A stretch of DNA of 64,000 bases, from the NCBI RefSeq assembly GCF_001854805.1, contig NZ_MBLO01000069.1, forward strand, positions 43,458 to 107,457, written 5' to 3'. The DNA comes from Pseudofrankia coriaricola. Lineage in GTDB: Bacteria > Actinomycetota > Actinomycetes > Frankiales > Frankiaceae. This document shows, piece by piece, positions 51,481-60,374 of the stretch; the stretch's first letter is position 1; the number at the start of each line of letters is the position of its first letter. The notes below the pieces were generated by a model, which had not been told where the DNA came from, did not search any database, and worked only from the letters and a program-made list of their open reading frames with translations. A program made the translations under genes and the position numbers.

Positions 51481-53436
51481 CTACCAGATGCGGACCCGGT
51501 CGGGCGGGTCCAGCCATAGTCCGTCGCCCGGTGCGGTGTCGAAGACCTCGTGGAACTCGTCGAGGTTGCGCACGATGTTGGCGCGCAGCTCCGGCGGGCT
51601 GTGGGGGTCGGTGGTGAGGTACTGCCGCTCGAGCTCCAGCCGGCGCTTCGTGCGCCACACGAAGGCCCAGTTCATGAACAGCCGCCGCCGGTCGTCGCGC
51701 GACGCCTCGCCGCTCTGGGAGATGACATAGGCCTGGTGCGCGATGGTCAGGCCGCCGAGATCGCCGATGTTCTCGCCGACGGTGAGCGCGCCGTTCACCT
51801 TCTCGCCCGGCAGGTTGCGCGGCTCGAACCCGTTGTACTGCTCCACCAGCGTCTTCGACTTCACCTCGAAGGCGGCCTTGTCGTCCGGGGACCACCAGTC
51901 GTTGAGGTTGCCGGCGCTGTCGTACTGCGCTCCCTGGTCGTCGAAGCCGTGACCGACCTCGTGGCCGATGACCGCGCCGATACCGCCGTAGTTCTCGGCC
52001 GGGTGCGCCTCAGGGCTGAAGAACGGCTTCTGCAGGATGCCGGCCGGGAAGCAGATCTCGTTGGTGCCGGGGTTGTAGTAGGCGTTGACGGTCTGCGGGA
52101 GCATGAACCACTCGTCGCGGTCGACCGGAGAGCCGATCTTGGCCAGATCCCGGTCGGTCTCGAACGCGGCGGCGGCCTGGGCGTTGCCCATCAGGTTGCC
52201 ACGGCGGACGAGTAGCCGCGAGTAGTCCCGGAACTGGTCGGGGTAGCCGATCTTCGGCCGGAACGTCTCGAGCTTCTCGTATGCCCGCCGCTTGGTCCCC
52301 TCGGTCATCCAGTCCAGCCGGGAGATCGACTCGCGGTAGGCCGCGAGCAGGTTCGCGACCAGGTCGTCCATCTGCGCCTTGGCATGCGGCGGGAAGTGGC
52401 GGGCGACGTACTCCTTGCCGACAGCCTCACCGATCGCGCCCTCGACGAACGACACCGCGCGCTTCCACCGGGCCCGCAGCTCGGGCGTGCCGGTGAGCGT
52501 GCGGCCGTAGAAGTCGAAATGAGCCTCGACGAACGCGTCCGGCAGGTAGGGCGCGGCCGAGCGCAGCACGTGGCTGCGCGCCCACTCGCGCCACACCTCG
52601 ATCGGCGTATCGGTCAGCACGGTCGCCAGGTGCCGGAGGTACGACGGCTGCCGCACGCACACCTCCGCCAGCGTCGCGTGCGGGCCGGTCAGCTGCCCGC
52701 CGAGGCCGGTGACGTAGACGTCCCAGGCGAAGGCCGGGCAGAGCGCCGTCAGCTGCTCGGTCGTCATCAGGTTGTAGGTCTTCTGGACGTCGCGGGTCTC
52801 GGCCCGCTCCCAGTGGCCCTTCGCGAGCAGGGTGTCCAGGGCGAGGATCCGCCCCGCGGCGCCCTCTGGGTCGGGGTGCTCGCCCAGGCCGAGCATGCGC
52901 GTCAGGTAGGCGACGTACTTCTGCCGGATCTCGGCGAACTTCTCGTCGCGGTAGTACGACTCGTCCGGCAGGCCGAGGCCTCCCTGAACAAGGTGGAACA
53001 GGTAGCGGTCGGAGTTGCGGTCGTCGGTGTCGACGTAGGAGCCGAACAGTCCATGGCCGCCGATCCGCTCGAGCTCACCGAGGAACGCGGCCAGGTCGCG
53101 GATGTCGTTCAGGCCGCTGGCGGCGTCCAGCAGCGGCCGCACCGGGCCCAGGCCGAGCTCCCGGATCGTCTCGACGTCCAGGAAGGAGTTGTAGAGGTCG
53201 GCTATCTTCCGCGCGTCCTCGCCCTGGGTAGCCGGGTCCTGCGCGGCAAGGTGGGTGATGATGTCGCGGACCTGCTGCTCGGCGGCGTCGGCCAACTGCA
53301 CGAACGGGCCCCAGCTCGAGCGGTCGGACGGGATCTCCGCCTCGGCGAGCCACCGTCCGTTCACATGGCCGAAGAGGTCGTCCTGCGGTCGTACGTCGAG
53401 GTCCATGCCCTCGCGGGCGTCGTCGAGGATGCTCAC
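51481..53436 (-). CDS. M13 family metallopeptidase (neprilysin/PepO-like)
   Basis: A 651-residue zinc endopeptidase with the full M13 signature: NAYYNPGTNEICFPAGILQ, the zinc motif VIGHEVGHGFDDQG (HExxH, about residues 485-490), the downstream GENIGDLGG with the third zinc ligand and the terminal DRVRIW. No signal peptide is present (begins MSILDDAREGMDLDVRPQDD), so it is a cytoplasmic PepO-type oligopeptidase. ATG 53436. Located upstream (in its direction) of nothing related; independent unit. Confidence 0.96.
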   Translation of the reverse strand: MSILDDAREGMDLDVRPQDDLFGHVNGRWLAEAEIPSDRSSWGPFVQLADAAEQQVRDIITHLAAQDPATQGEDARKIADLYNSFLDVETIRELGLGPVRPLLDAASGLNDIRDLAAFLGELERIGGHGLFGSYVDTDDRNSDRYLFHLVQGGLGLPDESYYRDEKFAEIRQKYVAYLTRMLGLGEHPDPEGAAGRILALDTLLAKGHWERAETRDVQKTYNLMTTEQLTALCPAFAWDVYVTGLGGQLTGPHATLAEVCVRQPSYLRHLATVLTDTPIEVWREWARSHVLRSAAPYLPDAFVEAHFDFYGRTLTGTPELRARWKRAVSFVEGAIGEAVGKEYVARHFPPHAKAQMDDLVANLLAAYRESISRLDWMTEGTKRRAYEKLETFRPKIGYPDQFRDYSRLLVRRGNLMGNAQAAAAFETDRDLAKIGSPVDRDEWFMLPQTVNAYYNPGTNEICFPAGILQKPFFSPEAHPAENYGGIGAVIGHEVGHGFDDQGAQYDSAGNLNDWWSPDDKAAFEVKSKTLVEQYNGFEPRNLPGEKVNGALTVGENIGDLGGLTIAHQAYVISQSGEASRDDRRRLFMNWAFVWRTKRRLELERQYLTTDPHSPPELRANIVRNLDEFHEVFDTAPGDGLWLDPPDRVRIW

Positions 53437-53566
53437 GGAACGAAAGTCTCCAATCTAGTGGGCGTTCAGGGAAGTCTCCCGCCAAGAACCCTTCGGCCGG
53501 CGGCCCGGCCGCTCCGCCCGTGACCAGGCCCAGCGGCAGTGAGCCCGTCCCAGAGCCCGGTCCTTC

Positions 53567-56536
53567 TCAGCCCGTGTTGCGCAGGCCCGCGGCGATGCCG
53601 TTGATGGTCAGCAGCAGGGCCCGGCGCAGGCGCGGGTCGGTCTCGCCGGCCGGGTCGGCCTGGGCGTCGGCGCGGGAGCGGGCGAGCAGGGAGACCTGCA
53701 GCGCGTGCAGCGGGGCGAGATACAGGTCGCGTACCTCCAGCGTCTGGCGGAGCACCGGCGTGTGCTCCAGCAGGGTCGACGTCCCGGTGACGGCCAGCAC
53801 CTCGGCGACCGTGCGCTCATGCTCGGCGCGGATCACCTCGAACAGGCCGGCATGCTCGGCGGGCACCAGCGTGGTGACGTAGTCGGCGGCGATGCGCAGG
53901 TCGGTCTTCGCCAGCGTCATCGACACGTTGCTCAGGAACGTGCGGAAGAAGTGCCAGGACTGGTACATCTCGGCGAGGGTGTCGCCCGCGCCGGCCGCCC
54001 GCGCGGCGGCGAGCCCCGTGCCGACCCCGAACCAGCCGGGCAGGATGATCCGGGACTGGGTCCAGCCGAACACCCACGGGATCGCGCGCAGGTCGGCGAG
54101 CCCGCCGGCGCCGCCCGGCCGGCGCGACGGGCGGGAACCGATGTTGAGGTGGCCGAGCTCGTCGACTGGAGTCGCCGCCAGGAAGAACGGCACGAGCGCC
54201 GGGTCGGCCGTCAACGCCCGGTAGGCGGAGCGCGCCGAGTCGGCCACCGCGTCCATCGTCTGGTCCCACTCGGCCAGCACGTCCGCCGGCTGGCGGGACG
54301 CGCGGTGCAGGATCGACGCCTCCAGCACGGCGGCCAGCGCGATCTCCAGGTTGTGGCGGGCCAGCTGGGGCAGCGTGTACTTGTCCGAGATCACCTCGCC
54401 CTGCTCGGTCACCTTGATCGGGCCGTCGAGGGTGCCGAACGGCTGGGCCAGGATCGCCTCGCCGGTTGGCCCGCCGCCCCGGCCGACCGAGCCGCCGCGG
54501 CCGTGGAACAGCCGCAGCACGACGCCGTGCCGGCGGGCGACGTCACGCAGCTCCCGCTGCGCCCGGTGGATCTCCCACTGGGACGCGGTGATGCCGGCGT
54601 CCTTGGACGAGTCGGAGTAGCCGAGCATGATCTCCTGGAGGTTGCCGCGCGCGGCGACCACCGCCCGGTAGGACGGGTCGGCGAGCATGCCGTCGAGCAG
54701 CCGCCCGGCGGCGCGCAGCTCGGCGACCGTCTCGAACAGCGGCACGAACCCGATCCGCGCCCGCGCTCCGGCGCCGGCACCGGCACCCGGAGCTGGGCCG
54801 GGGTTGACGTCGACGAGGCCGGCCTCGCGGGCGAGCACGACGACGGCGAGTATGTCGTCGACGTCGCGTGTCATCGACACGATGTAGCTTTCGATGACGT
54901 CGTCGCCGAACCGGTCCAGCGCGACCCGGATCGTGGTGAACAGCTCCAGCACGGCCGCCGCCGTCGGGTCGGCCGGGACGGGCGCCGCCGCGCCGGACAG
55001 TGGCCGGCGTCCCGCGAGCTCCCGCGAGAGCAGCGCGATCCGCTCGGCGCGGTCGAGGTCGGCGTACGGGCGGGGCAGCTCGCCGAGCCGGTCGTAGAGC
55101 GCGCCCAGCGCGGCGTGGTGGCGCTCGGCATGTTCGCGGATGTCGAGCGTCGCGAGCGACATCCCGACCGCCGCCGCCACCCGGATCGCGCGCCGCAGCG
55201 GCCCGTCGGCCACCAGCTCGCCCCGGTGCTCCGACAGCGACCGGTGCATCACGGTCAGGTCGGCGAGCAGGTCGCGGGGGTTCAGGTAGTCGCGGCCGGG
55301 GACGTGCGCGGCGCCGGCGGCCAGCCGGTCGCGGGTCGCCGCCAGCCGGGCGAGGATGTAGCTGCACTTGAGCCGGTACGGCTCCGCGGCGTTGAGCCGG
55401 ATGAACCGGTCGTATACCTCCGGATGGGCGGCCCGGTCGGCGTCGAGGCTGGCCAGCAGCTCGTCACTGACCTCGACGACCAGCGTCGAGGCCGTCAGGT
55501 CCTTGATCAGGCCGTCGACGGCGCCGAGCAGGACCCGGATGCCGAACTCGTGCTGCAGCGTGAGCACGTCGAGCGTGACGGCCGGGGTGACGTTCGGGTT
55601 GCCGTCCCGGTCGCCGCCGGCCCACGAGCCGAACCGGAGCGGCCGCGCGGTGACCGGCAGCCCGGCCCCGACCAGGGAGAGCGCGCCGTCCAGCTCCTCC
55701 AGCAGGCCGGGCAGCACGTCGGTGGCGATCGACGTCAGGTAGTAGGCGGCGGATCGGGCCTCGTCGGTCGGCTTCGGGCGCTCCACCCGAAGCTCGTCGG
55801 TCTGCCAGAGCACGTCGACGGCCTCGGCGAGGCGGCGGTCGACGACGGCGCGCCGCGAGGGGTGCGCGCGTGGGTCGTCGGCGGCGTCGAGCAGCTCGGC
55901 GATCCCGCGCAGCACGTCGAGCACCGATCTGCGGCTCGCCTCGGTCGGGTGCGCGGTGAACACCGGGCGCAGCTCGAGGCGGTCCACCAGCTGGGCGGGC
56001 AGCTCCGGGTCGAGCTGGCCCGCGGCCACGGCGGCGGCGATCCGGGCGCCGGTCTCCTCGAGCGCGCCGCGCGGGCGGTCAGTCAGCTCGCGCGCCCGGT
56101 GCAGCTGCTCGGTGATGTTGGCGAGCTGGAAGTACGCGGTGAACGCCCGCGCCAGCACGATCGCCGTCGGGTGGTCGACGGCGGCGAGCACCCGGTGCAG
56201 GTCACCGCGGTTACCGCGGTCACGGTCGGCGCCGTCACGGTCACCGCCGCGGGCGAGCGCGCGCACCCGCTCGACGAGCTCCAGCAGCTCGGCGCCCTCG
56301 TGCCGGGTCAGCGCCTCGCCGAGCAGCTGGCCGAGCCGGCGCACCCCGGCGCGGACTCCGGCGTGCCGCACGTCCGAGGCCACCCCGCCGGCGAACGTCC
56401 CTGCGTCGCGGCTCCCGGCGCTCCCGTCGCGGCTCCCGGCGCCCCCAGTGCTTCCGGCGTGCGGTCCCTGCGCGGCGCCCGGCCCGGGACCGGTCCCGTC
56501 TGTCCGTGCCTCGCCGCGGTGGTCCCTGGACGTCAC
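53567..56536 (-). CDS. ppc: Phosphoenolpyruvate carboxylase
   Basis: A 989-residue enzyme that carboxylates PEP to oxaloacetate, replenishing the TCA cycle. Diagnostic motifs: FTAHPTEASRRSV (catalytic His, about residue 195), GDRDGNPNVT, LGYSDSSKDAGITASQWEI and FHGRGGSVGRGGGPTGEAI (catalytic loop, about 670), WTQSRIILPGWFGVG, and the exact C-terminus TINGIAAGLRNTG. The N-terminal about 55 residues are Gly/Ser/Asp-rich low-complexity; a GTG closer to VRHAGVRAGVRRLG could be the true start. No obvious regulatory insertion. Confidence 0.97.
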   Translation of the reverse strand: MTSRDHRGEARTDGTGPGPGAAQGPHAGSTGGAGSRDGSAGSRDAGTFAGGVASDVRHAGVRAGVRRLGQLLGEALTRHEGAELLELVERVRALARGGDRDGADRDRGNRGDLHRVLAAVDHPTAIVLARAFTAYFQLANITEQLHRARELTDRPRGALEETGARIAAAVAAGQLDPELPAQLVDRLELRPVFTAHPTEASRRSVLDVLRGIAELLDAADDPRAHPSRRAVVDRRLAEAVDVLWQTDELRVERPKPTDEARSAAYYLTSIATDVLPGLLEELDGALSLVGAGLPVTARPLRFGSWAGGDRDGNPNVTPAVTLDVLTLQHEFGIRVLLGAVDGLIKDLTASTLVVEVSDELLASLDADRAAHPEVYDRFIRLNAAEPYRLKCSYILARLAATRDRLAAGAAHVPGRDYLNPRDLLADLTVMHRSLSEHRGELVADGPLRRAIRVAAAVGMSLATLDIREHAERHHAALGALYDRLGELPRPYADLDRAERIALLSRELAGRRPLSGAAAPVPADPTAAAVLELFTTIRVALDRFGDDVIESYIVSMTRDVDDILAVVVLAREAGLVDVNPGPAPGAGAGAGARARIGFVPLFETVAELRAAGRLLDGMLADPSYRAVVAARGNLQEIMLGYSDSSKDAGITASQWEIHRAQRELRDVARRHGVVLRLFHGRGGSVGRGGGPTGEAILAQPFGTLDGPIKVTEQGEVISDKYTLPQLARHNLEIALAAVLEASILHRASRQPADVLAEWDQTMDAVADSARSAYRALTADPALVPFFLAATPVDELGHLNIGSRPSRRPGGAGGLADLRAIPWVFGWTQSRIILPGWFGVGTGLAAARAAGAGDTLAEMYQSWHFFRTFLSNVSMTLAKTDLRIAADYVTTLVPAEHAGLFEVIRAEHERTVAEVLAVTGTSTLLEHTPVLRQTLEVRDLYLAPLHALQVSLLARSRADAQADPAGETDPRLRRALLLTINGIAAGLRNTG

Positions 56537-56630
56537 GCCGCCTCCGGTGGTCTCGGGCTTCGCGCGGGACGCGCTCAGCGGTATGCGAACGATGTCGGCG
56601 CGGCCGGCGCTGGCCGTGCTCGCCGTCCGC

Positions 56631-57725
56631 TCACTGCCATGTTCCCTGGATGTAGCGGGCAGGACGTGCCTGCGACGAGCCGGTGGTCTCGAAGGAGGGC
56701 TGGCCCGGGTTGTCAGCGGCGGTGCCGTCGCGGGCGCCGTCCGGGCCGACGGTGATCATCCGCCTCTCGTCGCCGACTTCGAGCTCGACCTCGACCCGCC
56801 AGCGGCAGTCGCAGGTCGCGGTCGTCACGGCGAGCAGGAACGAGCCGCTCGCGCCCGGGGGCAGCACGCTCGCCTGCCCGGCCGGCGCGGGAACGACGAC
56901 GCGGGCCCCGGCGGCCGACAGCACCATGTCGAGGTTGATGCTCGTCACCGCTCCCGCCAGGCCGGGTGGCGCGGCGCATGTGAGCAGGAGCCCGCGTCTC
57001 GGTTCCTTGGCCAGGCCGTCGAGGCGCGGAGTGAACCCGACAACTTCGACCGTCTCGTCCGGGCCGGCGGTGAGGTTGAGCTGGACCGGGGTGGTGTCCG
57101 CCGGTACCGCGCCGAGCGACGCGGCCCAGGCCGCACGGCCGTAGCAGTCGTCGCGGCCCCCCGGAGGCGCCGGTGGCATGCCCACGTCCTCGCCGGCCAC
57201 GTAGCTGGCGACGCGCGGGGTGCTCGCCGCGCCCAGCGTCATCTGGTCCGGGTCGGTCTGGACCGTGAGGGCGTACGGGGTGGCGCAGCCCCAGTCGAAG
57301 TCGTGGCAGACCCAGCTCCGCGCCCCGTCACCGGCGGGCGTGGCGGTGAGGGTGACCGTTCCCGCGGCCACCAGCACGACGGCCACCCCGGCGCCGATGA
57401 GGATCCGGACTCGGCGCCGCGGCCGGCCGGGCGGCGGCCCGGCTGCCCGCGGGGCCAGTGCCGCGTCGTCCCCCGGCGGCGGACCAGCCGGCTGACCAGT
57501 CGTCGGCCGGCGCGCGGTGGCATGCCTGCCGGCCCGGCCGGCGGGCGGCCGGCTCGAGGGCGGCCGGCCTGAGGCCCGTGTGTCCGCCGGTGTGTACGAG
57601 GCCGGCTTCCGCGGCGTCTTCTCCTCGGCTGGGGGCGTCGCCGAGGACGGCGTGCCCACGGTGTGCTCACCCGGCCCCCGCCGTTCGCGCCAACGCGCCA
57701 TCCCGGTCCCGCTTCCCACCGTCAA
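56631..57725 (-). CDS. Pro-rich single-pass membrane protein with exported Cys-containing domain
   Basis: A 364-residue protein: Pro/Arg-rich cytoplasmic part (about 1-105), one transmembrane segment (ILIGAGVAVVLVAAGTVTL, about 108-126) and an exported beta-rich domain of about 230 residues with several Cys (VCHDFDWGCATPY, DDCYGRAAW, TCDCRWR). Secreted N-terminal half resembles sensor-like actinobacterial hypothetical proteins; no known domain recognised. GTG 57725 or ATG 57701 (MARWRERRG) may start it. It lies downstream of ppc in the opposite direction of neither; it is on the same strand, 95 nt upstream of the ppc start. Confidence 0.6.
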   Translation of the reverse strand: MTVGSGTGMARWRERRGPGEHTVGTPSSATPPAEEKTPRKPASYTPADTRASGRPPSSRPPAGRAGRHATARRPTTGQPAGPPPGDDAALAPRAAGPPPGRPRRRVRILIGAGVAVVLVAAGTVTLTATPAGDGARSWVCHDFDWGCATPYALTVQTDPDQMTLGAASTPRVASYVAGEDVGMPPAPPGGRDDCYGRAAWAASLGAVPADTTPVQLNLTAGPDETVEVVGFTPRLDGLAKEPRRGLLLTCAAPPGLAGAVTSINLDMVLSAAGARVVVPAPAGQASVLPPGASGSFLLAVTTATCDCRWRVEVELEVGDERRMITVGPDGARDGTAADNPGQPSFETTGSSQARPARYIQGTWQ

Positions 57726-58286
57726 TCAGGACAAAGATCCGTGGCCAGCATGTCCGGGCATCAGGCGAGCACGCCGCCGGTTTCGCCGACGCGTCAGGGT
57801 GTTGGGCTAATTCAGTGGAGATAGACGGACCGTTGGGGGAGTGGGGCTGACTGTAACGTCGACGAGCCGGCACGTTGGCGGTCTCCTGGCCGCGACGATG
57901 GAGCCGGCCGCCTTCGCGCGTTCGGCTGGCTGGTGCCGCTTCGGTGAAGGTTGGACCGCCGGCATCGCCCCGCCGTGAGCCTCAGCGGCGGGTCTGTATC
58001 CGGATCCGAACCGGTGGGGGCTCGGAGTCGAATCCGGGTACCGTCCGCGCGATCTTCCGTGATGAGGCTCGGGCGACGCTTGTCGGAGCTGACTGTCGGC
58101 GGTCACTGTACCGATGGAGCTCGAGCTGGCTATCTGGCCCGGACCTGATCAGACCGAATTTCCGTACGTCGATGAGTTGGTCGATGGCTCGGCTTCGACG
58201 ATCTGATCAATGGATACGAACCGGTGGTTCGAAGCGCGGGTCGACTCCTGGGCCCGAGTTCTGCTAACCGCGGGTTGCCGCGCCGT
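57726..58286. other. Gap: nothing certain
   Basis: Open frames here look non-coding. Short inverted stretches occur (GATCTGATCA at 58199-58208, GAACCGGTGGTTC at 58218-58230), and several AACCGGT-type and GTCGAATCCG motifs that resemble tRNA T-loops, but no cloverleaf could be built. Confidence 0.35.
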
Positions 58287-58667
58287 TCACGAGCATCCGC
58301 AGGAGGCGTCGACTGGGCGTCCGTGCCGTCGGAGCGCGGCCGTGCTGGCCGCCGTGGCCGCCCCCTTCAGGGGCGTCAGCCGCGGCGGACGGTCAGCGCG
58401 GGATCGAGACCCGGTGGCGGACCCGTCCGCGGCGAGCGCCTCGATGACACGATCGGCGATCGCCTCCGCGGTGGCCATGGCACCGGCGTCACCGATCGCC
58501 AAGCCGTGGAAGCGGAACAGGCAGAAGAGCAGGTCCTCGCGGAAGCCCGACACCGTCGAGTCATGGTCGCCGCACACCACTCCCGGCCGCCCTTCGGGCA
58601 AGGAGACAGCTAGGTGGCAGGTGGGCTCCGGGCGATTCCCGCAGACCACACATCGTTCAAAGATCAT
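58287..58667 (-). CDS. Small zinc-ribbon-like protein, unknown function
   Basis: A 126-residue protein. The first about 45 residues hold CVVCGNRPEPTC and VVCGDHDS, a CxxC...C...CxxH-type arrangement that could bind zinc. The rest is helical (AEAIADRVIEAL) with a Ser/Arg-rich tail. ATG 58667 (MIFERC) has GGGGGTAAAG upstream; a GTG just before is an alternative. No family recognised. Confidence 0.55.
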   Translation of the reverse strand: MIFERCVVCGNRPEPTCHLAVSLPEGRPGVVCGDHDSTVSGFREDLLFCLFRFHGLAIGDAGAMATAEAIADRVIEALAADGSATGSRSRADRPPRLTPLKGAATAASTAALRRHGRPVDASCGCS

Positions 58668-58850
58668 ATTCACTTTACCCCCGTTGCGGCCCGTGAGTGC
58701 CACCGAGGCATCATGGCATACGAGACCGGATGAGCTGGGCATTCAGGTGCGTCGGCCGCCGTGCGTGTCGAGCGACAGCCACCGACGGTCACCAGCGAGG
58801 TGGCCTCGGGGCGCGGCCGCGCCGCCGGGCATGTCGCGGAGGAGGCGGTT

Positions 58851-59612
58851 GTGCGCTATGTCGCGATCGGGGACAGCTTCACCGAGGGCGTCGGCGACGA
58901 GCGAGACGACGGCGCTCCCCGCGGCTGGGCCGACCTCGTCGCGGCCGGGCTCGCCGTGCACCACCACCCGGCCGAGGTCTGGTACGCCAACCTCGCCGTC
59001 CGCGGCCGGCTGCTCGAACCGATCATCACCGAGCAGCTCGACGCCGCCCTCGCCCTCGACCCGGCGCCGACGATCCTGACGCTCAACGGCGGCGGCAACG
59101 ACATGATGCGCCCGGGCGCCGACGTCGCGCGCCTGAGCGCCCTGACGGCGAGGGCCGTCGACCGGTGCCTGGAGGCGGGCGTCACTCCCCTCCTGCTCGC
59201 CGGCGCGGACCCCTCCAACCGGCTTCCCTTCGGCCGGACGCTGCACCGGCGCGCGGCCGAGCTGACCGACGCGGCCGCCGACCTCGCCCGGGACCGCGGC
59301 GTGCTGTTCGTCAACGTCTTCGCCGACACCGAGATCCGCGAGGCGCGCTACTGGTCCGAGGACCGGCTACATCTCAACCCGCTCGGCCACCACCGGGCCG
59401 CGACGTTCGTCCTCGCGGCCCTCGGCGTCGCGGCGCCCCCGCCCCCGCCGGCCGACGAGGTGCTGCCGCGGTCTCGCCGTCTCGCCGAGGCCGGCTACTA
59501 CTGGCGCCACGTCCGCCCCTGGCTGGCGCGGCGACTTACCGGACGCTCCTCCGGCGACGGGCGGGACGCGAAGCACTCGACCTGGGCCCTGGTCAAACCC
59601 ACCGTGGCCTGA
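58851..59612 (+). CDS. SGNH/GDSL-type hydrolase
   Basis: A 253-residue SGNH esterase: block I AIGDSFTEGVGDE (nucleophile Ser), a Gly block NLAVRG, block III NGGGNDMM (Asn) and block V EDRLHLNPLGH (Asp/His). This is the complete catalytic set. No signal peptide is visible, so it acts in the cytoplasm on acyl esters or acetylated glycans. GTG 58851 directly follows GGAGGAGGCGGTT. It is a solitary gene. Confidence 0.95.
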   Translation: MRYVAIGDSFTEGVGDERDDGAPRGWADLVAAGLAVHHHPAEVWYANLAVRGRLLEPIITEQLDAALALDPAPTILTLNGGGNDMMRPGADVARLSALTARAVDRCLEAGVTPLLLAGADPSNRLPFGRTLHRRAAELTDAAADLARDRGVLFVNVFADTEIREARYWSEDRLHLNPLGHHRAATFVLAALGVAAPPPPPADEVLPRSRRLAEAGYYWRHVRPWLARRLTGRSSGDGRDAKHSTWALVKPTVA

Positions 59613-59652
59613 CCAGCCTCCGCGCCCGCCCGCCCGCGCCTCTGCCCGCGGC

Positions 59653-59940
59653 TCAGGTGAGCGAGCGGACATCCACGACGTCATATTCAGCCACGTACGC
59701 CGCGAGTGTCGCCGCGGTCTGCTCGTCGCTCGGGCCGCTGCCGCGGAAGGCCTCGACGGCTTCCAGGGTCTCCCAGCGTTCGAACACGTTGATCCGTGCC
59801 GCGTCGATCAGGTCGGCACTCAGGGCGAAGTCGAGGCATCCCGGCGTCCGGCGCGCGTGCTCGACAACGCCGACACAGCCGACGAGGTAGCGATCTCGCT
59901 CGGCAGGGTCTACCAGGATCTGCCCCGCGACGATAATCAT
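59653..59940 (-). CDS. Antibiotic biosynthesis monooxygenase (ABM) domain protein
   Basis: A 95-residue ABM/dimeric alpha-beta-barrel protein: MIIVAGQILVDPAERDRYLV, HARRTPGCLDFALSADL, ARINVFERWETLEAVEAFR. The fold covers cofactor-free monooxygenases, quinol oxygenases and haem-degrading enzymes; the substrate is unknown. The start at 59940 begins with the first beta strand. It may be a quinone- or aldehyde-detoxifying partner of the catabolic genes. Confidence 0.88.
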   Translation of the reverse strand: MIIVAGQILVDPAERDRYLVGCVGVVEHARRTPGCLDFALSADLIDAARINVFERWETLEAVEAFRGSGPSDEQTAATLAAYVAEYDVVDVRSLT

Positions 59941-60242
59941 GAAGTCCCCTTTCCGAGCCTCGACGCCGCGACCGACGTGCGGAACAGACTCCCCTGCGCT
60001 TCGCGGCTCATCGCCAGGCGACGAACTGAGCGCAACGCATCTGGCCGCGCCTCGTCAGGGCGACGACTGCGACCAGTGCCGTCCCGGCAACGTTCACCCG
60101 CCTCTCGCCACGAAAGATCGCCAGGACTGTACCCAGATCCGAGCTCTGATCCCCTATCCAGTTCGGATCCGCATCCTCTTGTAGGTCAGCTCGAGATTCC
60201 TCGTCGGCACGCCGACCCAGCTGCCACCGCTCTCCACGCTGA

Positions 60243-60280
60243 TCAGGCGGGCCCGCGACCACGCCGGCTGGCCCGCCTGA
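60243..60280 (-). terminator. GC-rich hairpin
   Basis: TCAGGCGGGCC (60243-60253) pairs exactly with GGCCCGCCTGA (60270-60280), loop 16 nt. Lies downstream of the leftward Rieske gene; no T-run, as is common in high-GC actinomycetes. Confidence 0.5.
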
Positions 60281-60289
60281 CCGGCCCCG

Positions 60290-60323
60290 GGCGCCCGTCC
60301 ATCCGGCCGGATGGACGGGCGCC
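60290..60323 (-). terminator. Perfect 34-bp palindrome, probable terminator
   Basis: GGCGCCCGTCC, ATCCGGCCGGAT and GGACGGGCGCC form an uninterrupted palindrome, 52 bp past the Rieske gene stop. A hairpin or cruciform is expected. It could also be a dimeric-protein site. Confidence 0.55.
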
Positions 60324-60374
60324 AGCGCCTCGCGCGGGCGGTGCCGAGATGCGGATGTCCGGCGTCCGTGGTGG

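Larger units (their letters stand above)
59941..60374. other. Gap: terminator region and promoter of ABM gene
   Basis: Contains two strong hairpins (60243-60280 and 60290-60323) downstream of the Rieske gene. No gene was recognised. Confidence 0.45.

Noticed and set aside
53705..56755. Very long rightward ORF (1016 codons) antisense to PEP carboxylase
   Set aside because: A typical antisense shadow in high-GC DNA; the leftward frame encodes an unambiguous PEP carboxylase.
57950..58270. tRNA-like motifs (GTCGAATCC, GGTTCGAAG)
   Set aside because: No acceptor stem, anticodon arm or CCA could be fitted around them; treated as chance in GC-rich DNA.
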